A stretch of 64,000 bases of DNA from positions 9,208,640 through 9,272,639 of the forward strand of contig NC_059286.1 of assembly GCF_017591435.1 (NCBI RefSeq). The letters are read 5' to 3'. Origin of the DNA: Portunus trituberculatus. Lineage: Eukaryota > Arthropoda > Malacostraca > Decapoda > Portunidae. Position numbers and translations under genes: made by a program. Shown in pieces: positions 1 through 20,675 of the stretch (within the stretch, counting starts at the first letter, position 1; each line of letters begins with the position of its first letter). The notes beneath the pieces are model-generated. The model was not told the origin of the DNA. It made no database searches and worked only from the letters and a program-made list of their open reading frames with translations.

Positions 1-801
1 ACGCGTGTGTTGTGTTGCAAGAAAGTGTTTGTGTCACGTGTGTGTTGTGTTGCAGGAAGTGTTTGTGTCACGTGTGTGTTGTGTTGCAGGGAGTGTTTGT
101 GTCACGTGTGTGTTGTGTTGCAGGAAGTGTTTGTGTCACGTGTGTGTTGTGTTGCAGGAAGTGTTTGTGTCACGTGTGTGTTGTGTTGCAGGAAGTGTTT
201 GTGTCACGTGTGTGTTGTGTTGCAGGAAGTGTTTGTGTCACGTGTGTGTTGTGTTGCAGGAAGTGTTTGTGTCACGTGTGTGTTGTGTTGCAGGAAGTGT
301 TGGTGTCACGTGTGTGTTGTGTTGCAGGAAGTGTTTGTGTCACGTGTGTGTTGTGTTGCAGGAAGTGTTTGTGTCACGTGTGTGTTGTGTTGCAGGGAGT
401 GTTTGTGTAACGTGTGTGTTGTGTTGCAGGGAGTGTTTGTGTCACGTGTGTGTTGTGTTACAGGGAGTGTTTGTGTCACGTGTGTGTTGTGTTGCAGGAA
501 GTGTTTGTGTCACGTGTGTGTTGTGTTGCAGGAAGTGTTTGTGTCACGTGTGTGTTGTGCTACAAGGAGTGTTGTTTCACGTGTGTGTTGTGTTGCAAGG
601 AGTGTTTGTGTCACGTGTGTGTTGTGTTGCAGGAAGTGTTTGTGTCACGTGTGTGTTGTGTTGCAGGAAGTGTTTGTGTCACGTGTGTGTTGTGCTACAA
701 GGAGTGTTGTTTCACGTGTGTGTTGTGTTGCAAGGAGTGTTTGTGTCACGTGTGTGTTGTGTTGCAGGGAATGTTAGTGTCACGTGTGTGTTGTGTTGCA
801 G
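1..801 (+). repeat. 34-bp minisatellite carrying splice-acceptor-like units
   Basis: About 23 tandem units of 34 bp, each containing TTGTGTTGCAG followed by GAAGTGTTTGTGT or GGAGTGTTTGTGT and then CACGTGTGTG. The last unit runs directly into a real terminal IR exon at 802, whose acceptor and first bases are the same motif. The array is therefore an amplified copy of the intron/exon junction. A few units are variants: TTTCACG instead of the usual core near 575 and 710, and GCTACAAGG near 560. Because 34 is not a multiple of 3, all three frames stay open and give spurious cysteine-rich translations. Confidence 0.95.
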
Positions 802-888
802 GGAGTGTTCGTGATGCTGGGCGGGTGTCTGAGTGTCGCCCTGGTGGTCTGGTGTCTGGAGTTCGCGTGTCATCGGTGCGAGGATTGA
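802..888 (+). CDS. 3' terminal exon of a partial ionotropic receptor (IR0)
   Basis: After TTGTGTTGCAG the exon reads GVFVMLGGCLSVALVVWC and ends FACHRCED before TGA, 28 residues in phase 0. This matches the last exon of the six complete IR genes downstream, which all start G(V/L/M)F and encode the third transmembrane helix of the channel. The rest of the gene lies beyond the left edge, so IR0 is the seventh member of the cluster. Whether it is functional cannot be judged from one exon. The upstream minisatellite offers many competing acceptors, each with the same sequence as the true one. Confidence 0.75.
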   Translation, partial: GVFVMLGGCLSVALVVWCLEFACHRCED

Positions 889-1034
889 CTCAGTTGACTC
901 ACTCGCACCTGCTCTCACTTTGACAGGCTCATTGATGGGTTTGCTTAGGAATAAAACGGTAGTATTTGCTTACCTCTCTTTGTTTGGCTACCTTTGTGTC
1001 TTTACGTTTATGTATCTACGGTTGAATGAATGAA

Positions 1035-1330
<296 letters not shown>

Positions 1331-1360
1331 ATCTATCCATCGATCCATTTTTTTTTATTC

Positions 1361-2140
<780 letters not shown>

Positions 2141-3622
2141 ATTATCTAATCTATTTTCATGTATGTATTCATTAATGTATTATTTTTATTATAGCTACCT
2201 ATACATGAAAGGTGAGAGCAGGAAATTTGTTGATGAATTTCAGCAGACGTACCTCTGCAGTCTATTCGTAATGACAGGAACCTCGAGTAAGGAACACAAA
2301 GGCACAGCACACGTTTCATTTCTCTTATGTTGAAAGCAAACAGACTAAGGAATTCTAAACCGTGGTAAAACATATTGCAAAGATTCTCCTAAATCAATTA
2401 AGGAGTTAGATATTGATTCAAAACAACGACATTAACCTTCTACACCCACCGGCGGCCCCCTTCCCCGCCACTGCCCCCCAGAGTGAGCCTGTAGATATAT
2501 TAGTCATAGACGGCGAGCCAAGCATACACTTCTCTTCACCCTCCCTGCGAGAGGAGTTGACCTTGCTGTGCCTGGCTGGCTGGATCCTGCGCGTCAGTTT
2601 TCATGCATAGGTAACACAGAGTCTTTGCTGCATTATATCAGGCTTTAGAAGACTAGGCAAATTTATAGATGAAGATATTGGCTGGACACATGTAGGTATG
2701 TCTCATAATACGACTGCCACGTGTCGGTCAAAGTGCTTCTTGAACCTTCCCTTATTTTCTTAGATCATTATGATTTTGAAGAAAAAATAGTTCAAGCGGA
2801 TATTAAAACAGTCTTAATTGCATCATATGTCTTAAGAAGGGAAGATTAAGGAAGGTTAATGTTGACGTGGAGGAAGTGCTGGTTACAGCTGGCTTGAAGC
2901 GGGTGGGCCACACACACGCTGGCACGACACAACCATCTGAACAGCGAATAAGTCACGGAGATCCGTTCATAACAGTAATTATCTCAATTGGTCATTGTTT
3001 CTCATTCAATCTTCAATAAGTTCACGGAAATTTCACATGAAAACAGACAATGATGAATATCGATAGAAATTATAAAGTGCCAAGTTGTGAGACGAGTGTA
3101 ATAGCTTTCTATAAGTATCATTAATGTCATCCTTTATCAAGACTAAAGAAATGAAGCACATTTTTTTATCTCCCACTACTGATGATTTCAGAACAAAAAA
3201 AGTGTTTAAGATTTCTATTTTGATGGAACGAATTGAAAGTGTAATAATTTCATCGTCTTGGTATCAGCTTTCTTTCTTCTTCTTCCGCTAACGTGACTGA
3301 ATCTTGTCAACATTCTTGCCTCGTTAGGGCGACGAGCAGCACACCAGCAAATCAAAAAGGTGCATCATTTCAGAAGTGTTTTCGTATAGACCTTATTTGT
3401 TCTTTATTTTTGGCACATATCCTTTTCCTTCTTGGGGAAGTGCTACAACTATTAAGTAGCCATGATGCAGCATATGGGAGGTATTCTAGTGTGTGCATTA
3501 CTCTTCTCTATCTTTTCTTATTATATTCTTTTCGTTGTTGCAAATCTGAATCCTGTCAACATTCTCTCCTCGTAAGGCCGAAGCACTTCGTGACGTTGCA
3601 CCAGGAAGGCGCCGCGCCCTCC
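2141..3622. other. Intergenic region with LINE tail remnant
   Basis: No supported gene. Positions 2640-2775 resemble the 3' end of the CR1-like LINE family seen at 4130-4480: a TTTATAGATGAAGAT-like stretch, then CGACTGCCACGTGTC and CTTCCCTTATTTTCTTA. An open frame continuous with the HTH ORF extends upstream from 3623 to about 3293, but it does not resemble the other HTH genes and probably includes an intron. Confidence 0.5.
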
Positions 3623-3643
3623 ATGGGACACGAGATGTGGTCC

Positions 3644-3856
3644 ATGAAGCGATGCCCGTCCACGCCGACCACTTTGTCAATGAGAACCAAATTTGTGGCC
3701 ATGTGGGTTGACGGGAACTCCATTCGCATGATCGCGCGTGCGACGGGCGTGAGCTCCTCCACTGTGAGCAGGTGGATCAACCGTTGGAAGGAGGAAGGCA
3801 ACGTGTACGATCGGAAAGGGTTCAGTAGCATTTGTTATCCCATTTATAAGAGGTAA
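3644..3856 (+). CDS. Small helix-turn-helix protein (HTH-a), upstream partner of IR1
   Basis: A 70-residue ORF starting MKRCPSTPTTLSMRTKF. It contains a three-helix, paired/Tc1-transposase-like HTH: SIRMIARATGVSSSTVSRWI then NRWKEEGNV, where the second helix and the TVSRWI recognition helix fit the fold. The start was chosen at 3644 because the conserved MKR aligns with the other copies. In-frame ATGs at 3623 and 3635 are alternatives. It lies 1.2 kb upstream of IR1 on the same strand, as in all six HTH-IR pairs. No catalytic DDE region follows, so it is not a transposase. It could be a domesticated DNA-binding protein. The tail ends ICYPIYKR just before TAACATTT. GAG|GTAACA could also be a splice donor at this end. 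Confidence 0.6.
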   Translation: MKRCPSTPTTLSMRTKFVAMWVDGNSIRMIARATGVSSSTVSRWINRWKEEGNVYDRKGFSSICYPIYKR

Positions 3857-3959
3857 CATTTCCAAGAAACCGTAGCTCAACAAGAAGAGTTGTTTGTCAG
3901 CATTGTTCCGAGTCTAGTATCACTTGTTCGTAATTAATGAAATGTAAACATTCATATTG

Positions 3960-4500
3960 CATAACAATTTCACTGATGTTTTTGCAAAGCAGGTAATAGA
4001 GGTTAGATAAAATCTTATCTTTTTATTTCTGTCTTGTCAAAATGTGTTAATATACTTGACAAATATCGAAGTGAATTTTGACTTCTTTCCCTGCAATGTG
4101 AGTATGTGCACCAAACTCTCTCTCTGCTCATACAGACTTCATCTAGAATATGATGTGCAGTTCTGGTCACCCTACTACAGGAAGGATCAATTAATAGGTC
4201 TATAAGAATCAGTGCAAAGGAGAATGACTAAAAGATACAGGCGATGAGGGATATTCCTTATATAACGAGATTGAAGCTGTTATACATATTTATATTCCTT
4301 AGAGAGACGTTAAGAGGGGATTTGGTGGAAGTTTTTAATGTAGGGATTATAACAAGAGGAATATAAGCTTTAATTAGACAGATTTATGGATGGGGATGAG
4401 AGTTAAGGAGGTGTATTACGTATGTACAGGGACTGCCACGTGTAGGGTTGACGGTTGCAGCTTCCCTTATGTTCTTATGTTCTGCTTGTTATACAGATTA
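3960..4500 (+). mobile_element. Degenerate CR1-like LINE 3' fragment
   Basis: With frameshifts and stops, 4130-4480 reads like the C-terminal end of a non-LTR reverse transcriptase: an EYDVQFWSPYYRKDQ-like stretch, then QRRMTKR, then a LERR-like stretch. It ends with the family's typical tail GGACTGCCACGTGTAGG ... CTTCCCTTATGTTCTTATG. Similar tails occur at 2640, 8300, 16380, 24230, 35250, 46490 and, inverted, 49360. Confidence 0.6.
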
Positions 4501-5040
4501 AATGCCGTTCTGGGTGTGACAGTCTGATGGAAACGCCAAGAAGCCTAACACTGTAATAAATGTGTCCTGTAAATGAGACGAGCTTGTGGAAATATAACAA
4601 AGCAATTCATTCTCTGAATTTTGTTTAGATTTTTTTTAGTACTTAAGCACAGACTCATAAATTACTACTTAAGCACAGATTTATAAATATTATTATAAGT
4701 GAAAGAAAAACCTTTATTTAAAAAGAAGAGATATATGACTATAAAGTACATATGTTCACTTCGCTGGAAAGATTAGCAGAACCTCGATACAAAAAGTATA
4801 GTCTTGCGTTGGCACAGAGTCGGTGGGAGGCACACCATTGCGGTTTTAGAGGACACTCAGCAGACCGTGAGGGAAGCTGCCAGTGTGCCGCACGAGTATG
4901 GAATGACCCACACAAGAACAATGACATTGTTGTATGTTTATTTACTTTTACTGAGAGAATAATCATTGCATTCTTTCCACGTTGTAGTAGTAAGAGAAAG
5001 AGACAGAAGTTCTGTCTACAAGTGTGATGTCATTACAGTG

Positions 5041-9228
<4,188 letters not shown>

Positions 9229-9574
9229 AACCTGATGTCTAGTCTCAGATTAGGAATTCCTCTCAGTACTTTCAGGACGGCACAGACACCCGCTCACCAG
9301 GGGTCAGACAAGCCAAGAAAGCGGCAGCAGCGACAGCAGACTTGGTGACGCTATGAGGGAACAACATACACTCAGCTGTTCATAACCAACGCAATGTGAA
9401 GAATTTGACATTATAAATGTTATTTTTCAGTAAATAAAGGAATAAGAGCTCAATACGTTCCTCAAGCAATAATTATACAGCCTCGTTGCCTCCAAAAATC
9501 ATAAAAAATGTGATTATTTGTCATGTTGCCTTTTTATCGGAGATAACTGAGAAAATTAATAATTCCAAAATTTT

Positions 9575-9721
<147 letters not shown>

Positions 9722-9862
9722 ACGAGTGGGTGTAAGGAGAATGTATAAGCAGACACAGTTACAGTAACCTATCGAAGGCAATATGAATAAAAGAAGAGCA
9801 TACAGCGCACAAAGACTCACACACCTGCACACACAGGCGGGGTCATTACATACTCTGTCTGA

Positions 9863-9936
9863 TATAAACACCAGGAGAGTGCCAGCCGGCAGCAGCCTAC
9901 ATCGCGCAGTCCACCCAGCACCTTGGAAGAGACCTG
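9863..9936 (+). promoter_or_regulatory. TATA box and candidate 5' exon of HTH-b
   Basis: TATAAA at 9863-9868. A purine/pyrimidine-mixed stretch about 30 bp downstream is the likely start region. A donor-like GACCTG|GTGAGAG is at 9936/9937, and an acceptor-like AG lies before the HTH ORF (CTCAAAG at about 9992 or ATCACAG at about 10022). The same layout occurs before HTH-c, and comparable layouts before HTH-d and HTH-e. Confidence 0.4.
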
Positions 9937-10042
9937 GTGAGAGAGGAGAGGGTGTCAATCTTTTTCACCATTGGATAATGTTTCCCTCAAAGCAGCACGC
10001 GGGGCGGTACAGAAGGATCACAGGTGGCTGTGTTTTGGGACA

Positions 10043-10333
10043 ATGACTAGACATATAACGCGACCAACCAGCCTGACAGAGAGGAGCAGCTTTGTGTTCT
10101 TGTGGGTTGGAGGGAAGTCCGCCAGAACTATTGCGAAGGAGGCGGGCGTGAGTCCCTCCACGGTGTGCAGGTGGATCAACCGATGGAAGCGAGAGGGGAA
10201 TGTTTACAACCACAAGTCGGCGAGCACCATCCACTACGTCAGGTTCAAGAGGCAGTGTCTGGAAAGGCTTTTGGATTTTAACGCGCGATGTTTGTGGTAC
10301 TCGATGGATTGGTGCACCTGTGCCACTGCCTAG
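10043..10333 (+). CDS. Small helix-turn-helix protein (HTH-b), upstream partner of IR2
   Basis: A 96-residue ORF starting MTRHITRPTSLTERSSF, aligned on its Met with the MKRYPSQPTTLSER start of HTH-d and HTH-e. The HTH reads SARTIAKEAGVSPSTVCRWI then NRWKREGNV, a Tc1/paired-like DNA-binding fold. Unlike HTH-d and HTH-e it has a longer tail rich in Arg, Cys and Trp (RFKRQCLERLL, LWYSMDWCTCATA). It shares this tail exactly with HTH-c because both lie in the 7.9-kb duplication. No transposase catalytic domain is present. The start at 10043 is supported by paralogue alignment, although the frame is open upstream to about 9971. Confidence 0.6.
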   Translation: MTRHITRPTSLTERSSFVFLWVGGKSARTIAKEAGVSPSTVCRWINRWKREGNVYNHKSASTIHYVRFKRQCLERLLDFNARCLWYSMDWCTCATA

Positions 10334-12671
<2,338 letters not shown>

Positions 12672-15600
12672 ATGCAGGCAGTGGCGGTGCTGGTGGTGTG
12701 CTACTTCCAGATGGTGACCTTGAGGCCTCTTTCCACAGGTAAGTGAAATGTGATATCTACCACTTCCTCATCATGCACACTTCTTCAAACTTCTCAAACA
12801 CGAATTAGATACACGTATTCAACAAGTGGTGAGGTGAACCATAATCTTTCCTACAAAGACAACACGGACTGGCAGACGTCCCGCGCAGTGGCAGCAATTC
12901 TGTCAACAAACCCGCCGTGTGAACACGCTACATTGTTCCTCACAGACGGCAAGAAGGTGATCATTATTCCCTCTCACCTTAAATATGAAAATATAATGCT
13001 GGCATGCTATTTTTTTTTTTTTTTTTTTTTTTACTTTCTGTCGGTCCCTCAGGAGGCAGGGATGGTGCAGGCTCCACGCGGGGTCACTTTCTTCCAGGCG
13101 GCAGCTGAAAACCTGAGTGTCCCGCGCAGCAATGCATCACACTCTTACCTGGCAAAAACAGTGGATCATGTACGCCAGGCAAGTCACTTTCCATCAAATT
13201 TATTTGAAAATTAGTTTCTTACATCAACACATCTCTGTAAAACATTTAGAGCGTGTAATTTCGATAGGTGGGAGGGGCGTGGCACTGCCTGGTGGTGGTG
13301 GTGGTGAGTGATGATCCAGCTTTCCTCGTCGCCTTCGCCCACCTGTCACTCAGGCGTCACGCCCTCAGGTGGTCAACGAGGGTCCTTGTCCTCACACGTC
13401 TCCCTCTCAGCCACCTTGGCGGTCTGCACAGCCTTCTCTCCACCAGGAACGCCATGCTGCTGCACGTGCAGGGGGCGAGGAGGCTGCCAGGTGACCAAAC
13501 TCTCCCCGCCAGATTCCTTACACACCGATCACTAAGAGTTGGACTGAAGAGGCTGCTGCATTACTTCTTGGCATACACAAAATATAGATAAAACAAGATC
13601 ATATTACTTTTTGCATCTTTAGTTTATTTTTCGTTCACTTTTTCGTCAGTGAGGTGGACGTGTCGGTGTGGCAGCCGTACAGCGCCCCCAGCAGCACGCC
13701 CCTGAGGGTGGCCACCTGGACGCCAAGCAGGAGGCTGACTCTCACCTCCCACGTGTCGCTCTTCCCCGATAAGTTTTTTGTGTCTGTATATGTAATTTTT
13801 ACTCTCGATAGTGAACACTTGGGTATTTACCTCGAGTGTCCGAAATGACTAGTGAACATTGTGGTGCTTGCCACGAGTGTCTGAAATGATCAAGTCCATT
13901 GCCATGGTCGTCCAGGTTTAGCCATGCCCCGAGGCTCACCGTGGCAGTGGAGCTGCTGCCTCATACAACACTGGTGTGGGTGGACGACCCGGACGCTGTG
14001 GGAGGGCGTCGCCTGGAATACTCGGGTTACGTAAACAATATCGTGAGGTATCTCGCACAGGCAATGAACTTTACGTAAGTTTGCTATGATTTGTTCCTGT
14101 GACATGCAATGAGTGAAGCATAGCGCTTGTTCATACGATACTTTGGTGAGAAGAAATGAGGTTATTGCAGAGAGAATTGCTCAGGACCAGGTACGTGCTG
14201 TCCCCCGAAAGAACCTTCGGCACCAAGCTGCCTGACGGCTCCTGGACCGGCATGGTCGGCATGGTGGTGCGGGAGGTGAGCTAAAGGCTTCCCAATACTC
14301 AGTTGGTACAACATCACGTACAATGAAGCGATGAGTAATATGCAATGACATTGTCTATAATGATCCATTTTACCAGGAAGCCGACTTCGCCACAGGCCCT
14401 TTTATCACAACTCTGGTCAGAAAGCAAGCAGCAGATCTCTCAACAACGTTTTATCACGGCAACGTAAGAATCGTGAGCGGTCTGGCCGGCCTAAGAGTAG
14501 ACCTGTGGGGCTTCCTGCTGCCTCTCACGCCCCACGTGTGGACAGCCACCCTGGCGGCGCTTCTCGGGGTGCTTGGTGCTTTACAAGTCTTTTCCTCCTG
14601 CATGCCAAATAGGGCGTATAAGACGCTATGCCAAGACAGCTGGTCCTCCAACACCTTCAGCTCCGTGCGTGTCCTCCTGCAGCAAGGTGAGGCCCCAGAC
14701 ACCGTGTTGGGCCTTCCTGCCGGGCTGCCTTGTGTCTTGAATGTTTCCGTGCTCTCAGGGAGCAGCAGTCGTGTCCTAATGAAGACTAACTCACCTCATC
14801 CAATCACTCCAACACAGACGTGGTGTGGCCCGCGCAGGGGTTGGAGCGTCTGGTGCTGGGGCTGTGGATGGTGACTGTACTGGTGTTAGCAAAGAGTTAC
14901 GCCGGCAACCTCATGTCCCTGCTGGCCGTGAGATACGTGCCGCAGCCCTTCCAGACTCTGAGGAACGTCCTGGACCACCCCAGCGTCGCCATGATATGGC
15001 AAAAATTTTCCAGCTACGAACAGTTTATCAGGGTAATGTACTTGTATAACATTATCATTTTCCCAGAGCTGTACTTCTTGAGGTAAAGGTACTCAAAGGT
15101 AATGGATTATTGAAAGAATTTTCAACAGTTTGAATCTAAAAGAAAGGTCATCAATAAACTCTGTACTCGTATCGTGTTGAGGATTCAACTGATGAAGTCT
15201 TTCGTCCCAGGACGTGAAGCATGGCCAGTTTCGTGAGGTGGCGGAGCTGGAGGACAAGGGCCGCCTGTTGTTCCACACCCAGCAGGAGATGAGGGAAGGT
15301 TTGGACACCCTCGTGAGGAGAGGGCGCCACGTGCTCATTGACGTGGACATCAACTTGAAAAGTCGTATTGCTCTAGATTTTTCACAAAAAGGTTCTTATA
15401 GGAAATTTACTGTATCTTTTAATTGAAGAAAAATACCGATAGAAGTTTGCTGCAGTGTCAATCATGTTACAAAGAAGCGGCAGCGGCTCCAGTACAGTAA
15501 CCGTAGTAGCGTCTCTTGGTCTCCGAATGCTGTCAAGTTTCTTGGATTCGTAACTCTAACTGGGGGTTTATGAGGAGAATCTTAAGCTTTCAGCCATTTG

Positions 15601-16608
15601 TAACAGCGTCACTCTTTCATTCACAGGCCAGTGTGACTTTTACATATCAAGGGACGGGTTTCTGCCTTTGTCATCTGCCATGATGACCCAAAAGACCAAT
15701 CCTCTCGTTCACGGATTCAACAAAAGGTATGCAAAGTTGCCAGATGAAGGGATATCAGTGCTTGGGTATCTGGGTCTGTGTTTTGCCTTGGAGACACTTT
15801 TATTTCAGACAAATGTGCAGACAGATTGAACTGATGCTGCTGCAATGACGAGACAATAATATAGTCAATATTTCATAATGTAAACAGGAAATCCAGCATA
15901 ACGATAAAGCAGCCAAATAAAGGTGTCCTGAGATATTGAGCAATTTGATATCAAATTTGTGTATTTGCCATGTTGTAGGATTTTCGTAATGGACGATGGT
16001 AAAACGTGACTTGCAGATTTCATACAGCAAAAGATCAAGGCTTAATAACGTACTGGATGGAGAACGTGCCAAATTTCACCCAATGTGAAAACATTCCCAA
16101 GAAAATGGTAGTCAACTCAAACATCTTTCTTCACAACATCTGGGTGAGAAGTAAACTCTTTCACTGTTAAGCAAGACATAACAATTATTGTTTTGGTCAC
16201 TACTAGGAAACTTCAATGAGGAAAACAGAACTACATCGTTAATTCAATAGATTTCTTGAAATTATACACCAAACTTGAGCCAAATGAGGAACAGATAAAA
16301 TGTTTGAGCCGATTCAATAGTAAGGTTTAAGATTTGATAGACAGATTCATAGATAGGAATGATACTAGGAGATATAGATGTATGTAGTACGTTCTATACA
16401 AGAACTGTCAACCTCTTGCTTTCCTTATAATTGTATGGACAGCAACGTCCAGAAACAGACGTGTGGCGCATTAAGATTCCTACACTGTGTTGTCCGTCAG
16501 GGAATGTTTGCAGTGCTGGCTGGGGGTCTGGCTGCCGGGGTGCTGGTCCTGTGTACCGAGGTGCTGGTCAGCCTCGTGCCCAAGTCTTCGCAACATCAAC
16601 TTACATGA
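12672..16608 (+). pseudogene. Ionotropic receptor IR2 with a one-base frameshift in exon 4
   Basis: Exons: 12672-12738, 12859-12956, 13053-13178, 13268-13490, 13650-13781, 13916-14074, 14185-14275, 14377-14686, 14818-15032, 15211-15391, 15627-15726, 16017-16143, 16501-16608. The architecture equals that of IR1 and it is nearly identical to IR3. The signal peptide is MQAVAVLVVCYFQMV, the pore/TM2 has KSYAGNLMSLLAV, and TM3 is FAVLAGGLAAGVLVLC. Exon 4 is 223 nt instead of 224. The G run after CACGTGCA has five Gs here and six in IR3, so the join to exon 5 leaves frame after HVQG. Everything else is open and spliceable. It is either a young pseudogene or a homopolymer error in the assembly. Exon 3 uses a GC donor (CAG|GCAAGT). 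Polyadenylation signal AATAAA lies at 16642. Confidence 0.75.
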
Positions 16609-16747
16609 TTGGAAGAAAGTACAGTCATGTAGAGCAAAGTGAATAAACATTTTCCCGACCAATTGTCCTTCCTCATTACTTACTATTGTAGTGGCGAGTG
16701 TCCTCTGAAGCACCTTTTGTTGTGTTCAGTTGTGTTTTCTGAATATT

Positions 16748-17002
16748 ATGGCTGTTGTCAAGCTGAGGGTTGATCACTTCACCACATGGGCCTCGTGCAC
16801 TCTGTCCACGAGGGCCGACTATTCCTCCATGGAGAGGGAGCTTCGGGACAGCCGCCAGCTAGAGACGGACAGGCTGCGGCAGGAGAGAGGTGGAGAGAGG
16901 TGAGTTTGTGGCGCACCATCTCCGACAACGGGAATACTTCCGCCGTGTTCAGGGCAGACAACTTCGCCAAGAACGCCGAGGGGCGGCCGCCGTCGTGCTT
17001 TG
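16748..17002 (+). other. Unique insert at the duplication junction, short charged ORF
   Basis: Starting at the ATG at 16748 (MAVVKLRVDH), a 51-codon frame continues with charged, helix-prone sequence (YSSMERELRDSRQLE, DRLRQERGGER) and reaches a donor-like GAGAG|GTGAG at about 16901. The copy after IR3 keeps only the first dozen codons before diverging near 24625. I do not recognise it. It may be a captured exon of another gene or chance. Confidence 0.3.
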
Positions 17003-17105
17003 CAGGAAGTATTCGCAGTGCTTCGCAGTGGGTCTGGCGGCAGCACTTGTGGTGTAGTATGCTGAGCTGCTCATCAGACCACCAGAGAACACAGCTTCCC
17101 CTTAG
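17003..17105 (+). pseudogene. Relic of IR1 exon 13
   Basis: TGCTTTGCAG|GAAGTATTCGCAGTG and the following bases match IR1 exon 13 and its 3' flank (ATGCTGAGCTGCTCATCAG ... CCCCTTAG). It lacks part of the GGM segment and has an in-frame TAG within the TM3 coding region. It has no upstream IR exons and marks the left edge of the second duplicated unit. Confidence 0.85.
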
Positions 17106-17485
17106 CACCTGATGTCTAGTCTCAGATTAGGAATTCCTCTCAGTACTTTCAGGACGGCACAGACACCCGCTCACCAGGGGTCAGACAAGCCAAGAAAGCG
17201 GCAGCAGCGACAGCAGACTTGCTGACGCTATGAGGGAACAACATACACTCAGCTGTTCATAACCAACGCAATGTGAAGAATTTGACATTATAAATGTTAT
17301 TTTTCAGTAAATAAAGGAATAAGAGCTCAATATGTTCCTCAGGCAATAATTATACAGCCTCGTTGCCTCCAAAAGTGCTAACAGGTGAAATGAATTGTAC
17401 GAATAAAATCATAAAAAATGTGATTATTTGTCATGTTGCCTTTTTATCGGAGATAACTGAGAAAATTAATAATTCCAAAATTTTA

Positions 17486-17626
<141 letters not shown>

Positions 17627-17766
17627 CGAGTGGGTGTAAGGAGAACGTATACGCAGACGCAGTTGCAGTAACCTATCGAAGGCAATATGAATAAAAGAAG
17701 AGCATACAGCGCACAAAGACTCACACACCTGCACACACAGGCGGGGTCATTACATACTCTGTCTGA

Positions 17767-17838
17767 TATAAACACCAGGAGAGTGCCGGCCGGCAGTAGC
17801 CTACATCGCGCAGCCCACCTAGCACCTTGGAAGTGGCC

Positions 17839-17840
<2 letters not shown>
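17767..17840 (+). promoter_or_regulatory. TATA box, initiator-like site and candidate 5' exon of HTH-c
   Basis: TATAAA at 17767-17772, CAGT at 17794-17797 (about 27-30 bp downstream, initiator-like), and a donor-like GGCCTG|GTGAGAG at 17840/17841. It parallels 9863-9936. Confidence 0.4.

Positions 17841-17842
<2 letters not shown>

Positions 17843-17932
<90 letters not shown>
17843..17932. repeat. (GA)n microsatellite
   Basis: About 90 bp of GA repeats with a GATA interruption, sitting just inside the proposed first intron of HTH-c. HTH-b has only a short GAGAGAGGAGAG here. Confidence 0.95.
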
Positions 17933-17933
<1 letters not shown>

Positions 17934-18025
17934 GGTGTCAATCTTTTTCACCATTGGATAATGTTTCCCTCAAAGCAGCACGCGGGGCGGTACAGAAGGA
18001 TCACAGGTGGCTGTGTTTTGGGACA

Positions 18026-18316
18026 ATGACTCGACATATAACGCGACCAACCAGCCTGACAGAGAGGAGCAGCTTTGTGTTCTTGTGGGTTAGAGGGAAG
18101 TCCGCCAGAACTATTGCGAAGGAGGCGGGCGTGAGTCCTTCCACGGTGTGCAGGTGGATCAACCGATGGAAGCGAGAGGGGAATGTTTACAACCACAAGT
18201 CGGCGAGCACCATCCACTACGTCAGGTTCAAGAGGCAGTGTCTGGAAAGGCTTTTGGATTTTAACGCGCGATGTTTGTGGTACTCGATGGATTGGTGCAC
18301 CTGTGCCACTGCCTAG
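18026..18316 (+). CDS. Small helix-turn-helix protein (HTH-c), upstream partner of IR3
   Basis: A 96-residue ORF identical to HTH-b except in the segment WVGGKSART, which is WVRGKSART here. The core HTH is TIAKEAGVSPSTVCRWINRW and the tail is the same Cys/Trp-containing one. It is an intact duplicate in the same strand and position relative to IR3 (2.4 kb upstream). The one visible amino-acid change is in the loop preceding the HTH. Confidence 0.6.
   Translation: MTRHITRPTSLTERSSFVFLWVRGKSARTIAKEAGVSPSTVCRWINRWKREGNVYNHKSASTIHYVRFKRQCLERLLDFNARCLWYSMDWCTCATA

Positions 18317-20675
<2,359 letters not shown>

Noticed and set aside
1..801. CRISPR-like array
   Set aside because: Repeats are directly adjacent with no spacers, and the DNA is eukaryotic.
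5..923. Three overlapping long cysteine-rich ORFs (CCVAGSVCVTCVLC-type)
   Set aside because: They are the three frames of a 34-bp minisatellite. Starts are GTG-type and there is no independent evidence of translation.
3293..3622. N-terminal extension of HTH-a
   Set aside because: Hydrophobic, low-complexity frame with no counterpart before the other HTH copies, probably an intron or UTR.
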